DNA of 43,534 nt from Gracilaria domingensis. Taxonomy: Eukaryota; Rhodophyta; Florideophyceae; Gracilariales; Gracilariaceae. The stretch spans positions 20,584 through 64,117 of the forward strand of contig VCMS01000385.1 of the NCBI GenBank assembly GCA_022539475.1, written 5' to 3'. The position numbers were made by a program, and so were the translations under genes. The notes beneath the pieces were generated by a model. The model was not told the DNA's origin. It was given only the letters and a program-made list of their open reading frames with translations, and made no database searches. This document shows positions 31,153 to 40,204 of the stretch, piece after piece; position 1 is the stretch's first letter; every line of letters begins with the position of its first letter.

Positions 31153-31473
31153 CTAACCAACCTTTTGAAAACCAGCTATGACATGAGCTGGGTTACTCGA
31201 GCCAAAGATGGCAGATCCTGCAACTGAAATGTTTGCACCGGCCTTCACTACTGCTTTCACAGTACTCAGTCCAATACCTCCATCCACCTGTATCCCTATT
31301 CTTGGGTACAACTTCCTTGCATGTCGCACCTTATCAAGAACACCCTCCATAAACGCCTGTCCTCCAAACCCTGGCTCCACCGTCATCAACAATAACATGT
31401 CTACAACTCCTTCCTTCATAAGTGCTTCTACGACCTTTATAGACGTATTTGGGCGCAACCCAACTCCATCCTT
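31153..31473 (-). pseudogene. RPE: 5'-truncated ribulose-phosphate 3-epimerase relic
   Basis: About 106 codons match the C-terminal half of cytosolic-type ribulose-phosphate 3-epimerase, which interconverts ribulose and xylulose 5-phosphate: GLRPNTS, the MTVEPGFGGQ hallmark with its catalytic Asp replaced region upstream missing, IQVDGGIG, and the phosphate-binding GAN-SVAGSAIFG. The frame is closed by TAA directly before KDGVGLRP, and no N-terminal half could be found in the 400 bp upstream. The preserved part is uninterrupted, so truncation is recent or it is a last exon whose other exons I cannot see. Confidence 0.75.
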
Positions 31474-31870
31474 TTAATTATGGCAATCCAAGTGAAGCTA
31501 TAAAACCCGTTCACGTCATTTATGAAGCCAAAATGGCTCCTTTCATCCTGTATTCAAGCTGCCCGTAACTCGTACTTTACAACTACTTTACAACTCAGCT
31601 TCGAAATCAGTTTCATTCATTGCACACTTTCTACTCTTCCACCTACCTTTCATAAAACATCATCAGACTTTGTGGCTTGTCGTCTCATACAAGCCCTATC
31701 ATTCATTCAGTACAATCACATATCATACATTTCGCTCACTTTCACAAAGTGAACCATGTTCCCGTTCTGCGCTTCCCAACCGTTTGTACTTAAGTATCAC
31801 TCTTTACCCCAGCAGTTCTCCGCCCCATCTTTCATTTCTATCGTCACACAAAAACATTCGAACACTTGCA
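31474..31870. other. AT-rich upstream region of the ketopantoate-reductase-like gene
   Basis: No gene is supported; short open frames on the + strand continue into the gene but have no ATG in a good position. A CTATAAAAC stretch near 31499 and repeated CACTTTC/TTTCACAAAG sequences near 31625-31750 may be promoter elements. Confidence 0.4.
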
Positions 31871-32773
31871 ATGAACTCCGAGTCCGACATGCCTCCCAGT
31901 CCGCCTCCGAGTCCCAGATACTCTGACGTCCCTCAGGCCTCATCTCCCGCCCGAAGGACTCGGGCCGTTATTGTTGGAAGGGGGCGTATAGGTACCATGC
32001 TGGCGAACGAAGAAGATACGGTCATTTCCGCACACAAATTCTGCAACATGGCTGCTACCTCTCATCTTTCTGATGTACCGATACTAGTTTGTGGAAGAAC
32101 GAACACCCTGGAGACCGTAATTCAGGCTTGCCCTTATTCGCTCAGAGAGAATCTCGTTTTCTTCCAGAATGGAGACATCATACCATTGGTTTCGAAGCTC
32201 GGTGTGGACAAATGTTCAAAAGTTGTCCTATACGTTGGTGTCCCCTCAAGAAACGCAGCTCCGCAGGATGGTGTCACTCCTCAAAGTCCGGATGGTCTCA
32301 CTGTCGCAACAGGAAAGTGGGCCTCCAACGTTGCAGACAGGTTTAGGTCTATGGGTCTCACTTGCGGGGTTGTCGACGAAGACACATTTCTCGTAAGCTA
32401 TTATGAGAAGCTCGTGTGGCTATCAGCGTTCAACATCGTCGGGGCCTCAAGAGGTTTCATTCCTATGGACGTAGTCGCTACGGAGTGCAGTACGGTTGTG
32501 CTCACAATAATGAAAGAGCTGTTGAAGATAGTTTCGCTTAAGACAGGTACTACTTTCAACCTGGAAGAGACCGTTGGACGACTTCTTGCATATGGGAAAA
32601 CTCTCTTTGGCTTCCCTACTTCTTTCTCCGACTTTCAGTTTAGGAACGCGTACTTCTACGACTTTTCCCGCCAAGAAAGAAACATTGTAGGCGGTGACCC
32701 CGCTCCTTTTCATACAAACTACGTCAACGTTGTTAAGGAAAAGTTATCCCCCTCCCCATTCCCACAGCTTTGA
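31871..32773 (+). CDS. Ketopantoate-reductase-like NAD(P)-binding protein
   Basis: The 300-residue product starts at the ATG at 31871. Residues 1-28 are Ser/Pro-rich. A Rossmann nucleotide-binding motif follows at about 29-43 (AVIVGRGRIGTML; Gly-x-Gly-x-x-Gly form). Later come VFFQNGD, VLYVGVPS, PDGLTVATGKWAS and EKLVWLSAFNIVGA, a pattern of the 2-dehydropantoate 2-reductase (ApbA/PanE) superfamily, in particular the eukaryotic algal and plant branch of uncertain substrate. True PanE reduces ketopantoate with NADPH for coenzyme A synthesis; this cannot be claimed here. Single exon, compact, upstream of the HAD gene on the same strand. Confidence 0.7.
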   Translation: MNSESDMPPSPPPSPRYSDVPQASSPARRTRAVIVGRGRIGTMLANEEDTVISAHKFCNMAATSHLSDVPILVCGRTNTLETVIQACPYSLRENLVFFQNGDIIPLVSKLGVDKCSKVVLYVGVPSRNAAPQDGVTPQSPDGLTVATGKWASNVADRFRSMGLTCGVVDEDTFLVSYYEKLVWLSAFNIVGASRGFIPMDVVATECSTVVLTIMKELLKIVSLKTGTTFNLEETVGRLLAYGKTLFGFPTSFSDFQFRNAYFYDFSRQERNIVGGDPAPFHTNYVNVVKEKLSPSPFPQL

Positions 32774-33400
32774 GGTTAGAACACATGACTTTTCGGTGTT
32801 GTAAACCTTTTAGAGATAGTTAAACATAAAAGTTACTTTATCGAAATGACCTGTTCCTATTACATTACTTATATTGTTCGTCCTTCTGTGGTTCAAATAT
32901 GCCCCCTTAAATCCTACATCCGTTATCACTAATACTTCGCTAAGATTTTGCTAGATAGAAAATGGTCATTCCATATCATTAAAGTGCACGATACTAGTAA
33001 CGAAACAAGTACAAAAATTGTGATATTTCTGAAGAACTAAGCGTTTGCAATACTTGTGGCACCCGTATAAAGTAAGGTAAACCTTTTATGGGTTTCAACC
33101 TCTAATGGAGGTTGTTTTACTCTTCTTGATTTCTAAGCTCATGTTAAAGATATTTACAGTTTTCTTTACCCACTTGAACCCGTACATATAATTTATGACT
33201 AAATCATCCTTTCTTTACTTCAAATCGATGCAAAAACTTCTCCTCCTAGTAACGTTTTAAAACAGTACTACAATACCCGTATATGGTCGTTCTTAGACTC
33301 TTTTTATACTACGAAACACCTTGTGAACATCAATCACATCCTTCTCATTCGTATACCCACACCCATTTGCAAAACGAACCCTTTCGAAAGCTTTCAAAAC
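32774..33400. other. AT-rich spacer upstream of the HAD gene
   Basis: The 627-bp spacer has no supported gene. It contains a CAACCTC/GAGGTTG hairpin with a 5-nt loop near 33100-33118, and a TTTTTATAC TATA-like site at about 33300-33308, roughly 95 bp before the ATG at 33401. Confidence 0.45.
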
Positions 33401-34273
33401 ATGTATAACTCAGAAGTTAGAGCCCAAGAAGTAACTCCTCAGCAGCTGGCTAACGAAATATTCGAAAATGGCTACGCCGTGATTAGTGATGTTGACGGTA
33501 CTCTGAAAAGAGCTGGGGAGAACATTCCTGCCGAAACAGTCAAATGCATGAAGTACATCAACGCACGCGTTGGTTTCGGAATTGCTACTGGGCGAGATAT
33601 AGAGGATGCCGAGAGTTTCATGGAGCACCTGGGTGGCTACACTTTTGGCATCTCTGGAAACCAAGGCGCACGGGTGAGATTATCCAATGGTACCGAAATT
33701 GATCAGGACCTTGACAGGGAAGGCTACGAAAGATGTGCAGCCAAACTTGAGAGACTTGCACTCTCCTTAAATGAATCGCACGGACTTCACGAAGAGCGTC
33801 AACAAGCAGTGGTGAGCACTAGAAAAGACATTGGACTCCCTAACTTCACGTACAATGGACTGTCGAACTGGAAAACAGAGGTTAACTCCGGTATTTCAAA
33901 AGTGTTGACATCCTTTCCGAACCTGGTTGCGTACCCTCAAGATGAAAACTGTGACATAGGGGACATTCGTTTCACGAAAAATAGTGGGGCGCTAGCCTTG
34001 GTTGAAAACGACCCCCAGTTCGACACACATTTAATCGTTGCTTTCGGGAATGCTTCCAATGATGGCCCTCTATATGAAATGGCAAGCCTGGCAGTTCATG
34101 TGAAGGGAGAAGACCATCCAGCAGCGGTAACATATCTTGTTGATGGCGTGGAGGACGTGCATGAGACCATCAGAAGGGTGGCAGAACTGTACGGGTACAG
34201 AAAATGCAAGTGTCAATGGTTTAGAAATGCTCTTGGAATTTGTTTCAAGTGCTACGATGCCTTTAATACTTAG
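33401..34273 (+). CDS. HAD-superfamily phosphatase (trehalose-6-phosphatase/Cof-like)
   Basis: The 290-residue product starts at the ATG at 33401. Motif I is SDVDGTL, with the nucleophile Asp30 and acid Asp32; motif II is the ATGRD block at about 62-66; Lys193 in TKNSGALAL fits motif III; motif IV is GNASNDGPLYEM, with Asp221. The cap lies between motifs II and III. These are the Mg-dependent hydrolases acting on phosphorylated sugars and related metabolites. The C-terminus (about 265-290) has five Cys or aromatic-Cys pairs not usual for the family. Substrate unknown. A relic copy of the C-terminal part lies tail to tail downstream. Confidence 0.85.
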   Translation: MYNSEVRAQEVTPQQLANEIFENGYAVISDVDGTLKRAGENIPAETVKCMKYINARVGFGIATGRDIEDAESFMEHLGGYTFGISGNQGARVRLSNGTEIDQDLDREGYERCAAKLERLALSLNESHGLHEERQQAVVSTRKDIGLPNFTYNGLSNWKTEVNSGISKVLTSFPNLVAYPQDENCDIGDIRFTKNSGALALVENDPQFDTHLIVAFGNASNDGPLYEMASLAVHVKGEDHPAAVTYLVDGVEDVHETIRRVAELYGYRKCKCQWFRNALGICFKCYDAFNT

Positions 34274-34325
34274 CTATGATATGAGATCTGAGTAATAAAA
34301 GTGTCGTGTATATCTCAATACCCTT

Positions 34326-34529
34326 TTATGAATCATGGTGGTTTCTATCGTGCTGCTTTTCCTCGTAGCCGTACAACAGAGCCACCAACATAGTAGTCGA
34401 ATGTACATCCTCCACGCTTTCGAACAGGTTGTGTACTCCACCCGGGATACAATCTTCTTTGACGTGAACGCCGTACACGCCTACCTCATGCAAAGGCCCG
34501 TCGCTCACGGGCACGTTCTGGCCACATTC
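34326..34529 (-). pseudogene. Inverted relic copy of the HAD phosphatase C-terminal part
   Basis: Read on the - strand, about 58 codons (34529-34356) resemble residues about 213-268 of the neighbouring HAD protein: the SDGPLHEV block of motif IV, then VHVKED, ESVEDVHST and LLYGYEEK. The first Asn of motif IV and neighbouring residues are changed. Upstream in this frame the sequence no longer matches, so only the end of the gene survives. The copy lies 52 bp from the stop of the intact gene, in opposite orientation. Confidence 0.7.
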
Positions 34530-34840
34530 TGGCACCCTCCGGAGACCTCCCAAAACACTCCTCCCGGCACTTCCGGCAGTGATTTCGCTGCACACGCCGT
34601 GCACATATATCAAACTAGAGAAAACTAGCGCTTCACACCCACTTGATCTGCGACTTTTAGCACAATACGGGACCGTTGCAATAGCTCCGAATCGCGACGT
34701 GGCCGACACGCGACGCTATCGCTCCGAGCGGACAAGGACACGGACGAGACTGGCAGTGCGCTGGGAGGAGCTGCCGAAAGCGGGAATGCCCAGCGTAAGT
34801 CGCCATTTAAAGGCTCGCCTCCGTTGTTTGCGCTGAAGCG
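34530..34840. other. Spacer upstream of the methyltransferase cluster
   Basis: No gene is supported. It may hold decayed remains of the inverted HAD copy on the - strand and the promoter of the methyltransferase gene. The left end of the transposon, if it is one, should lie in or near this stretch; I saw no clear terminal repeat. Confidence 0.35.
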
Positions 34841-35041
34841 ATGGATTCCACCGATGTTGGAGAGGAGATACATCCTATCGACATGAGTGCTCCGCCTCCG
34901 GCGTTCCATGCATATGTCAGACTTTTCTTGGTTCTTCGCGATGCTTGGGCAAACAGCGATGGAGGCCCTGATCGGCCACGGGACGTGGGGTTTAGAGGGT
35001 TAATAGAGTTCTGCGCCGAGAACTATAAGGATATTCCGTAG
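34841..35041 (+). CDS. In-frame N-terminal segment upstream of the DNA methyltransferase, ended by TAG
   Basis: A 66-codon frame begins with ATG at 34841 and ends in TAG at 35039-35041. It is in the same frame as the methyltransferase ORF, whose first ATG is at 35051, with only three sense codons between. The peptide ends in an acidic, aromatic stretch that reads naturally into the next segment. So the real protein may start here and the TAG may be a mutation, a read-through site, or the end of a short upstream ORF that limits translation. Confidence 0.45.
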   Translation: MDSTDVGEEIHPIDMSAPPPAFHAYVRLFLVLRDAWANSDGGPDRPRDVGFRGLIEFCAENYKDIP

Positions 35042-35050
35042 GCAAGGAAG

Positions 35051-37366
35051 ATGTTTGAGGAGGCCACTAACTCCAAGAACCTGCAGAACTTGACACTGCA
35101 ACAGCTGCGAAAGAGTGTTGTGAATAACAAACCTGTGGAACAGCGATATCTTGTAACGAAGCTTCTTGACAAGAAGGACTGGGATGAGGACCAGAGACTG
35201 CGCGATTTTTTCCTTCTCTCTATGGATATGGGTATATACCTACCGGTGCGATGCCTGGTTGGTTATTTCATGACCAGGAGAAAGCAGGTTCTGAAGACGA
35301 CAGTGTTCATCCCACCAACAGCTGTGAACCCATTTGAGGTCGTTATATACTTATCATACCTCGGCCACATAATGGGAGAGAACGACAACATCCGAATGAT
35401 GAAGAAGAAACAACCGAAAAAGAAACGAAAAGTGAACCATGCACCATCTGTGTACATACCCACTTTTACGTCGTTCTCCAAAGACAACTGTGATCGACTG
35501 GGATTCGCTATCAGTGAGGTCGTATGGGCATGGAGTTGTTTTGCGGCTCATCTTGGATACACGAACGTTCAGCACATGGTGAAACCATACATTTACATGA
35601 ATATGCAGACGTTGAAGTATACAGCGCTAGAGACACGGGAGTCTGGTTATGCCCCCCCGAGCCAGAGTACTCGATTCAACACAAAGGATGTGCCACAGAG
35701 CAGTACTAGTGGATCGGTGGAGACCTTGAGTGATGAATGCGATACAAACCTGCGAATACTGGCTAAGGAGTTTTTGACAGACCTCGAAACCATATGCACC
35801 CACGATAGCCTCTATAGCTTACGGGTTGATCAGATGAGGAACTGGATAGAGTTTTCGGAGATACGGATGGATACCGTATCTAGCTCTGACTCCGGTGAGT
35901 TGCCTGCTCGATTTCAGAAGTTTTCAGAGTTGCTATGGAAACCGATACAGGATATGCGTCATGCGGCAGGGTTCCATGTCGGCATTCACGGGAAACCTGA
36001 TATTGAACTGACGAAAACCCCTAAAACTTCCGGTAATGCCGAACCTTCTTCGACCAAGTCTGCCCCACCCCCACCTCGTCGAGAGTATATGAACCTCGTG
36101 AGCTCCGATAGCGACGAGTTCGAGAAGCCGGTGAATCTTGCGGAGCATGAATCTCGGGTTGCCGGTTACAACATCCAAAAGACTGGTATTGAGCCGCCCA
36201 TGAAAGGGATATCCAGTCTCCTTCGAATGAATATGGACAAGGTGTGGAAGGGGATGAGAAAGTCACACTTTGTAGCGTACAACTGTGACATGAAGGACCT
36301 GAGGCACACGCACGAAACGTTTGTGAATCAGAGTGAGATTTTATGGGGTGAGGCACAGCTTGTCCTAACAGACCCTCCCTTTAACACTCGAAGGAAGAGG
36401 AACAAACGGAATAGTGGTCACGATGTCTTCAGTGAGGAAGAAATGATCCGTACGGCTGACTTAATAAGTTTCGCGCTTCGGTCAGGTGGGCACTTCATTA
36501 TATTCTGTGCCATGGCACAGTTTCATGTGTGGCACAGGATACTTTCGGAAACGGCGAGTACGAAAGATGAAGCTGGAAGCGAAGGTAAACCAGAACTCAT
36601 GCCTTCGTTTAAAGTGGATGCGAATCCACTGGTGTTCATCCGGGATCGCAGTAATGTTGGAGGGAATCCACGGAAGTTTGGGATACAGCCCGTAACGGAG
36701 TACGCCGTTCATGGGGTGAAGCGTGGATTGCGACCATCGGAGGAAGCCAGTCTTACTCCATTTGAGGAGAACAATTTCATTCCTTCCACTTTCCCGGCTA
36801 ACAGGAATGTAATTGACCGGGTGCTCAAACCGAGAGCGGGGAAGTGGTTGACATGGAAGGTACATGAGCCAGGTAGTTCAGTACCAGGTGGGCAGTACAT
36901 AAGACCGGAGCAGAAGTCGATGGAGTTGATGAAGGAGTTGATATGTCGCTTCACAAGACCGGGTGATCTTGTCATGGACATGTTCGCGGGAACTTTTTCT
37001 ACGGGTATGGCGTGCCTATCGCCGACAAAGCATAGGAAGTTCTTGGGGTGCGAGAAGAATAGGCCATGTTTCAGCCATGCGAAGCACCATCTAACGACTC
37101 TTATGGCCGAAGTTATTCGCGGGGGAAAGAATGACATCCTGGTTGAACAGGAGGTGGTGGATGCGGCTTCAACGACCTATGAACGGGTTCCACATCGGGA
37201 CCGAGGTCGGCTTGAGTGGGAGGCTCCACTTGGTTACCCCCAGTACCAAGTGATGCCTGGACATATTACTCAGTTCCTAGGAAGATACTGGAAGGACTGG
37301 GACTTTGTCGAGAAGTGTGGACAGCGTACTGTAGATCTTTGGAGGGGAAGTACCGAGGAGCTCTGA
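35051..37366 (+). CDS. Beta-class DNA N6-adenine/N4-cytosine methyltransferase with nuclear signal
   Basis: The 771-residue product has a large N-terminal region without known domain, an exact PKKKRKV nuclear localisation signal at 122-128, a disordered Ser/Pro-rich linker (about 200-230 and 320-365), and a C-terminal methylase. Catalytic motif IV is LTDPPF (441-444); the AdoMet-binding motif I is DMFAGTFSTGMAC (643-655), after it. This IV-then-I order defines the beta class of amino-methyltransferases, which includes both N6-adenine and N4-cytosine enzymes of bacteria. Between them lies a likely target-recognition region (about 500-620). Eukaryotic MT-A70 proteins also have DPPW but lack this order. 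The nuclear signal and gene packing suggest it modifies nuclear or transposon DNA. The SET gene follows after 5 nt. Confidence 0.75.
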   Translation: MFEEATNSKNLQNLTLQQLRKSVVNNKPVEQRYLVTKLLDKKDWDEDQRLRDFFLLSMDMGIYLPVRCLVGYFMTRRKQVLKTTVFIPPTAVNPFEVVIYLSYLGHIMGENDNIRMMKKKQPKKKRKVNHAPSVYIPTFTSFSKDNCDRLGFAISEVVWAWSCFAAHLGYTNVQHMVKPYIYMNMQTLKYTALETRESGYAPPSQSTRFNTKDVPQSSTSGSVETLSDECDTNLRILAKEFLTDLETICTHDSLYSLRVDQMRNWIEFSEIRMDTVSSSDSGELPARFQKFSELLWKPIQDMRHAAGFHVGIHGKPDIELTKTPKTSGNAEPSSTKSAPPPPRREYMNLVSSDSDEFEKPVNLAEHESRVAGYNIQKTGIEPPMKGISSLLRMNMDKVWKGMRKSHFVAYNCDMKDLRHTHETFVNQSEILWGEAQLVLTDPPFNTRRKRNKRNSGHDVFSEEEMIRTADLISFALRSGGHFIIFCAMAQFHVWHRILSETASTKDEAGSEGKPELMPSFKVDANPLVFIRDRSNVGGNPRKFGIQPVTEYAVHGVKRGLRPSEEASLTPFEENNFIPSTFPANRNVIDRVLKPRAGKWLTWKVHEPGSSVPGGQYIRPEQKSMELMKELICRFTRPGDLVMDMFAGTFSTGMACLSPTKHRKFLGCEKNRPCFSHAKHHLTTLMAEVIRGGKNDILVEQEVVDAASTTYERVPHRDRGRLEWEAPLGYPQYQVMPGHITQFLGRYWKDWDFVEKCGQRTVDLWRGSTEEL

Positions 37367-37371
37367 ATCTT

Positions 37372-37977
37372 ATGGATATGCATATGCTGTTGACTGTTGA
37401 AGCCAATCGCTATCGCTTACATATAGCATCTTCTAAGATTCGACATCCCCGTGCTGGTATGGGGGTGTTCACGGAACATAAGATATTGGCTGGGGAAACT
37501 ATCTGTCATTTCTATGGAACTTTGGTATACACGGATCTGACGAACCGGAAGGAAAGACACTTAACGTATGGAAGTGGCTGTCTCGGAGCAACTCCAGTGC
37601 GGTACAAGTTGTTTTCTATGATGGTCATTGTGACTGGTACGGAGTTTCTGCACCTGAGAAACAGACCAGGACAGGCTCAGGATAGAAAGGAGAGCGAAGT
37701 CTACATTGTCCCGGCGCCTTTTTGTATCGGGGGCTACATTAACGACGCCGGATATCATGCCGGGGATCCCGATTTATCGGAGCCCCGGTCAAACAGGACT
37801 CGAAGTGCCAATGTGCAGGTGGTGGAAGCGAAGTCCGTGATACAGTTCAAGTCAGACCTTTCTAACTATGCTCTACTTCGTTGTAGAGCAGTAAGAGATA
37901 TTGAGAGGGGCGAAGAGTTGTATTTCAACTACGGAGAGCAGTACGCCTGGGACTGGGCTCTGACATTGGAGCAATAG
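37372..37977 (+). CDS. SET-domain protein (putative lysine methyltransferase)
   Basis: The 201-residue product starts at the ATG at 37372, 5 nt after the methyltransferase stop and in another frame; an open frame reaching back into the methyltransferase gene has no supporting similarity. SET hallmarks: RAGMGVF (28-33, AdoMet loop), a GTLVY strand, YINDAG (122-127) in place of the usual R-F-I-N-H-S, and GEELYFNYGEQYAW (180-193), the conserved Glu-Leu-x-Phe-x-Tyr block. Cys-rich pre-SET and post-SET parts are absent. SET enzymes methylate lysines of histones and some other proteins. The Asn-His to Asn-Asp change could lower activity or reflect a divergent subfamily, since some SET proteins tolerate change at the His. 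Tight spacing suggests co-expression or a fused product. Confidence 0.75.
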   Translation: MDMHMLLTVEANRYRLHIASSKIRHPRAGMGVFTEHKILAGETICHFYGTLVYTDLTNRKERHLTYGSGCLGATPVRYKLFSMMVIVTGTEFLHLRNRPGQAQDRKESEVYIVPAPFCIGGYINDAGYHAGDPDLSEPRSNRTRSANVQVVEAKSVIQFKSDLSNYALLRCRAVRDIERGEELYFNYGEQYAWDWALTLEQ

Positions 37978-38227
37978 ATGAGTTCAGTACCGAATAGAAA
38001 GTAAATATGCTTGTGAGTGTTGCAGCTGCCTGCAATACGCGTTGTTGTACATGTACACTGGAGCTCTTCATCTGTAACGGCGATATTTGCGACCCATTGG
38101 TCACCTCAAATTCCTAAAAAGCAGGAACTGCGGAGTCTTCCGGAATATCTGAACCATGCACCCCCCCCCCCACCCCCTCCCCGCCTCCCCAACAATTTCG
38201 TTTCATTACCATGTTTATCTCCACAGC

Positions 38228-40204
38228 ATGGGTATAACGCCGAGAAAGCGAAATAGTACGCAGCGGAACAAGAGTGGACAGAAAAAGAGAAGAGCATCGG
38301 ATGATACGAATCAGGCTACAAGCACCGCACTTCCTAAGCGGAAGTCGTCCTCGACGAAGGAGAGAGTCAGTGGGCGTCCTTCTACAGGACTCTCTCGCCC
38401 ATCTCGCAGCGGAGCGTCTTCCGGGATTGCGTCAAGAATTCGTGGATCAGCGAACGATGTCGTGCCGTCAACTGCCGATAATGCAAATCGTGCATCTGTC
38501 TCTGCTCCTCAAGAAGATGAGGTAACTCGGCCCAGCGGGTCAGGACAGGAGGGCATGACAACTGGAACCGAAGAGGTTCGTATGACACCAAAACCTTCAT
38601 GTCCCCTGCCGATATCGAAGACCGGAGCTAGTGGGGCGCGGGTTACGCCGCCGAGTGGATCTGGACAACAAGGGACAATGACGAGAAGTCGTGAGAGCCC
38701 TAGTATATTAAGATCGTCACGTCCATCCCTGTCTTCTAGAACTGGGGCCGTTATGAATCGTATCATGCCTCGCAATGGGTCCGGACAAGGGAGAAAGACA
38801 ATAAGAAATCGAGAGACAACTGATAGACGAGTTACTTTTCGACCTTGCCCTCTTTCCAGAGCGGGGGCCGTTGCAGCTCGTACGAGGCCCAATTCATCTG
38901 ATATACCATGCCATGGAGGAGGACAGACACGGGAGTTGGAGCTCGGAGCCGTGCCAAGGGTGGACACAGAACGCCTGCAGCCTCTCGTGGCTAAGTCTAT
39001 GGCACATGAGGATAGTTCCGATAACGAAATAACACCGAATCCTGCGGCATTACCGGGGCCTGTCGCCGAAGAAGCTAGGGAAATAACGGAAGATATCCAA
39101 ACTGGTGTGAATTCAAGCTCTATGAACAGACCTGATCTTTTAAATGAACTGAATTGCTTGAAAGAAAAGGTTAAGACGCTACAAGAGGACTTGATGGTTC
39201 GGGGAATTCTAGTGAAGGTCGCCCAAGAGCAGAGTACGGCTTTGAAAAAGAGGCTTGAAGAGAAGGATCTAGTCATTGAAGGGCTAAGAGGGGCACTGAA
39301 ACAGGAGGGAGATAGGAGTACACGTGCTGGTGAACCTGGGCAGACAGGTCGAAAGAAGCATAAAATTGAGGTGTGCGACGAGTTTCGAGGGGTTGCTCGA
39401 GCAGTGTATCACAACATGCTGACGTGGGCAAGGAGAGAAACAAGTGAGCTATGGCTCGAAGGTGAGTCGCTCACCCGAAATTGGGGTAACCGTGCCGAGA
39501 AGGTGGAAGACGCAACTGAGAGTGGGGAAGGGCTTATTGAGCCGGAGGAAGGTGGTTCATACATGGTTCCTAAAAACCCCGTGGAGCTCTTGGGCAGTTT
39601 TGGCATGTTCACACCGTCGGTAGAGGGGGGGCCAGATGCTTTGCTGAAGAAAATGGTTGAAAGCGAGTTGAAGGAGTTGAGCTGGGAAGGTATTAGAAAA
39701 GCATCTCTTACCGACAGGTGTATACTGGAACTTTGTGCAGATATGTGCCTTAGGCAGAGAATGCGGCAGACCATGAGTGACATCGTGGGCGTTCGTAAGA
39801 GAAATACGAGGGATAAACTATTTCTGCTCCTGGGGTACGATCTGATTTGGAGAAGAACAAAGCTGGTAGAAGAGAATGCTGACAAACTCACAATGCAGTT
39901 GAAGGAAGCGCAGGAGAACATACTGCGTCTTGACGAAAATGGTGTACCGAACACTTCATGGTGGAGAAAAGCCCCATTTGTTCGTCTAAAGTACTCCAAT
40001 ACGGACAATGTCGAGGATATGCCGACGGAAGATCAAGACTTGTTCTTCCGAAACCGTGTCGGGGTACAAGTGCTGAAGGAGTTTATTGGGTATGATGTGA
40101 AAGACAAGGATACGGGCACCTTTTTAGATGGCACAATACTGTTGCTCGCACGTTTGGACGCTTGGGTGTTGACGGTTGTGAGCCTTCTAAGTACGGATGT
40201 GTAA
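38228..40204 (+). CDS. Unknown protein with three 40-residue repeats and coiled coil
   Basis: The 658-residue product starts at the ATG at 38228 (MGITPRKRN), after a 12-C run near 38160 in the spacer. Residues 1-100 are basic and disordered with several nuclear-type signals. Three tandem 40-residue repeats follow, each starting [SN]GSGQ. Residues about 300-365 form a coiled coil (LNELNCLKEKVKTLQEDL), and about 380-650 a helical, charged region. No enzyme motif is seen. It is likely a DNA-binding or structural partner of the transposase, which is inference. Its frame ends at 40204, but an overlapping frame continues to 40623, so a one-base shift or a second ORF is likely. Confidence 0.65.
   Translation: MGITPRKRNSTQRNKSGQKKRRASDDTNQATSTALPKRKSSSTKERVSGRPSTGLSRPSRSGASSGIASRIRGSANDVVPSTADNANRASVSAPQEDEVTRPSGSGQEGMTTGTEEVRMTPKPSCPLPISKTGASGARVTPPSGSGQQGTMTRSRESPSILRSSRPSLSSRTGAVMNRIMPRNGSGQGRKTIRNRETTDRRVTFRPCPLSRAGAVAARTRPNSSDIPCHGGGQTRELELGAVPRVDTERLQPLVAKSMAHEDSSDNEITPNPAALPGPVAEEAREITEDIQTGVNSSSMNRPDLLNELNCLKEKVKTLQEDLMVRGILVKVAQEQSTALKKRLEEKDLVIEGLRGALKQEGDRSTRAGEPGQTGRKKHKIEVCDEFRGVARAVYHNMLTWARRETSELWLEGESLTRNWGNRAEKVEDATESGEGLIEPEEGGSYMVPKNPVELLGSFGMFTPSVEGGPDALLKKMVESELKELSWEGIRKASLTDRCILELCADMCLRQRMRQTMSDIVGVRKRNTRDKLFLLLGYDLIWRRTKLVEENADKLTMQLKEAQENILRLDENGVPNTSWWRKAPFVRLKYSNTDNVEDMPTEDQDLFFRNRVGVQVLKEFIGYDVKDKDTGTFLDGTILLLARLDAWVLTVVSLLSTDV
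38534..38893 (+). repeat. Three tandem 120-bp units encoding a 40-residue repeat
   Basis: Units at 38534-38653, 38654-38773 and 38774-38893 encode repeats that start [SN]GSGQ and contain a [ST]-x-[AT]GA motif near the end. The units are diverged in DNA, so the repeat is old and kept in length. Confidence 0.8.

Noticed and set aside
37216..37371. N-terminal extension of the SET protein
   Set aside because: It overlaps methyltransferase coding sequence in another frame and has no SET similarity; the ATG at 37372 is enough for the whole domain.
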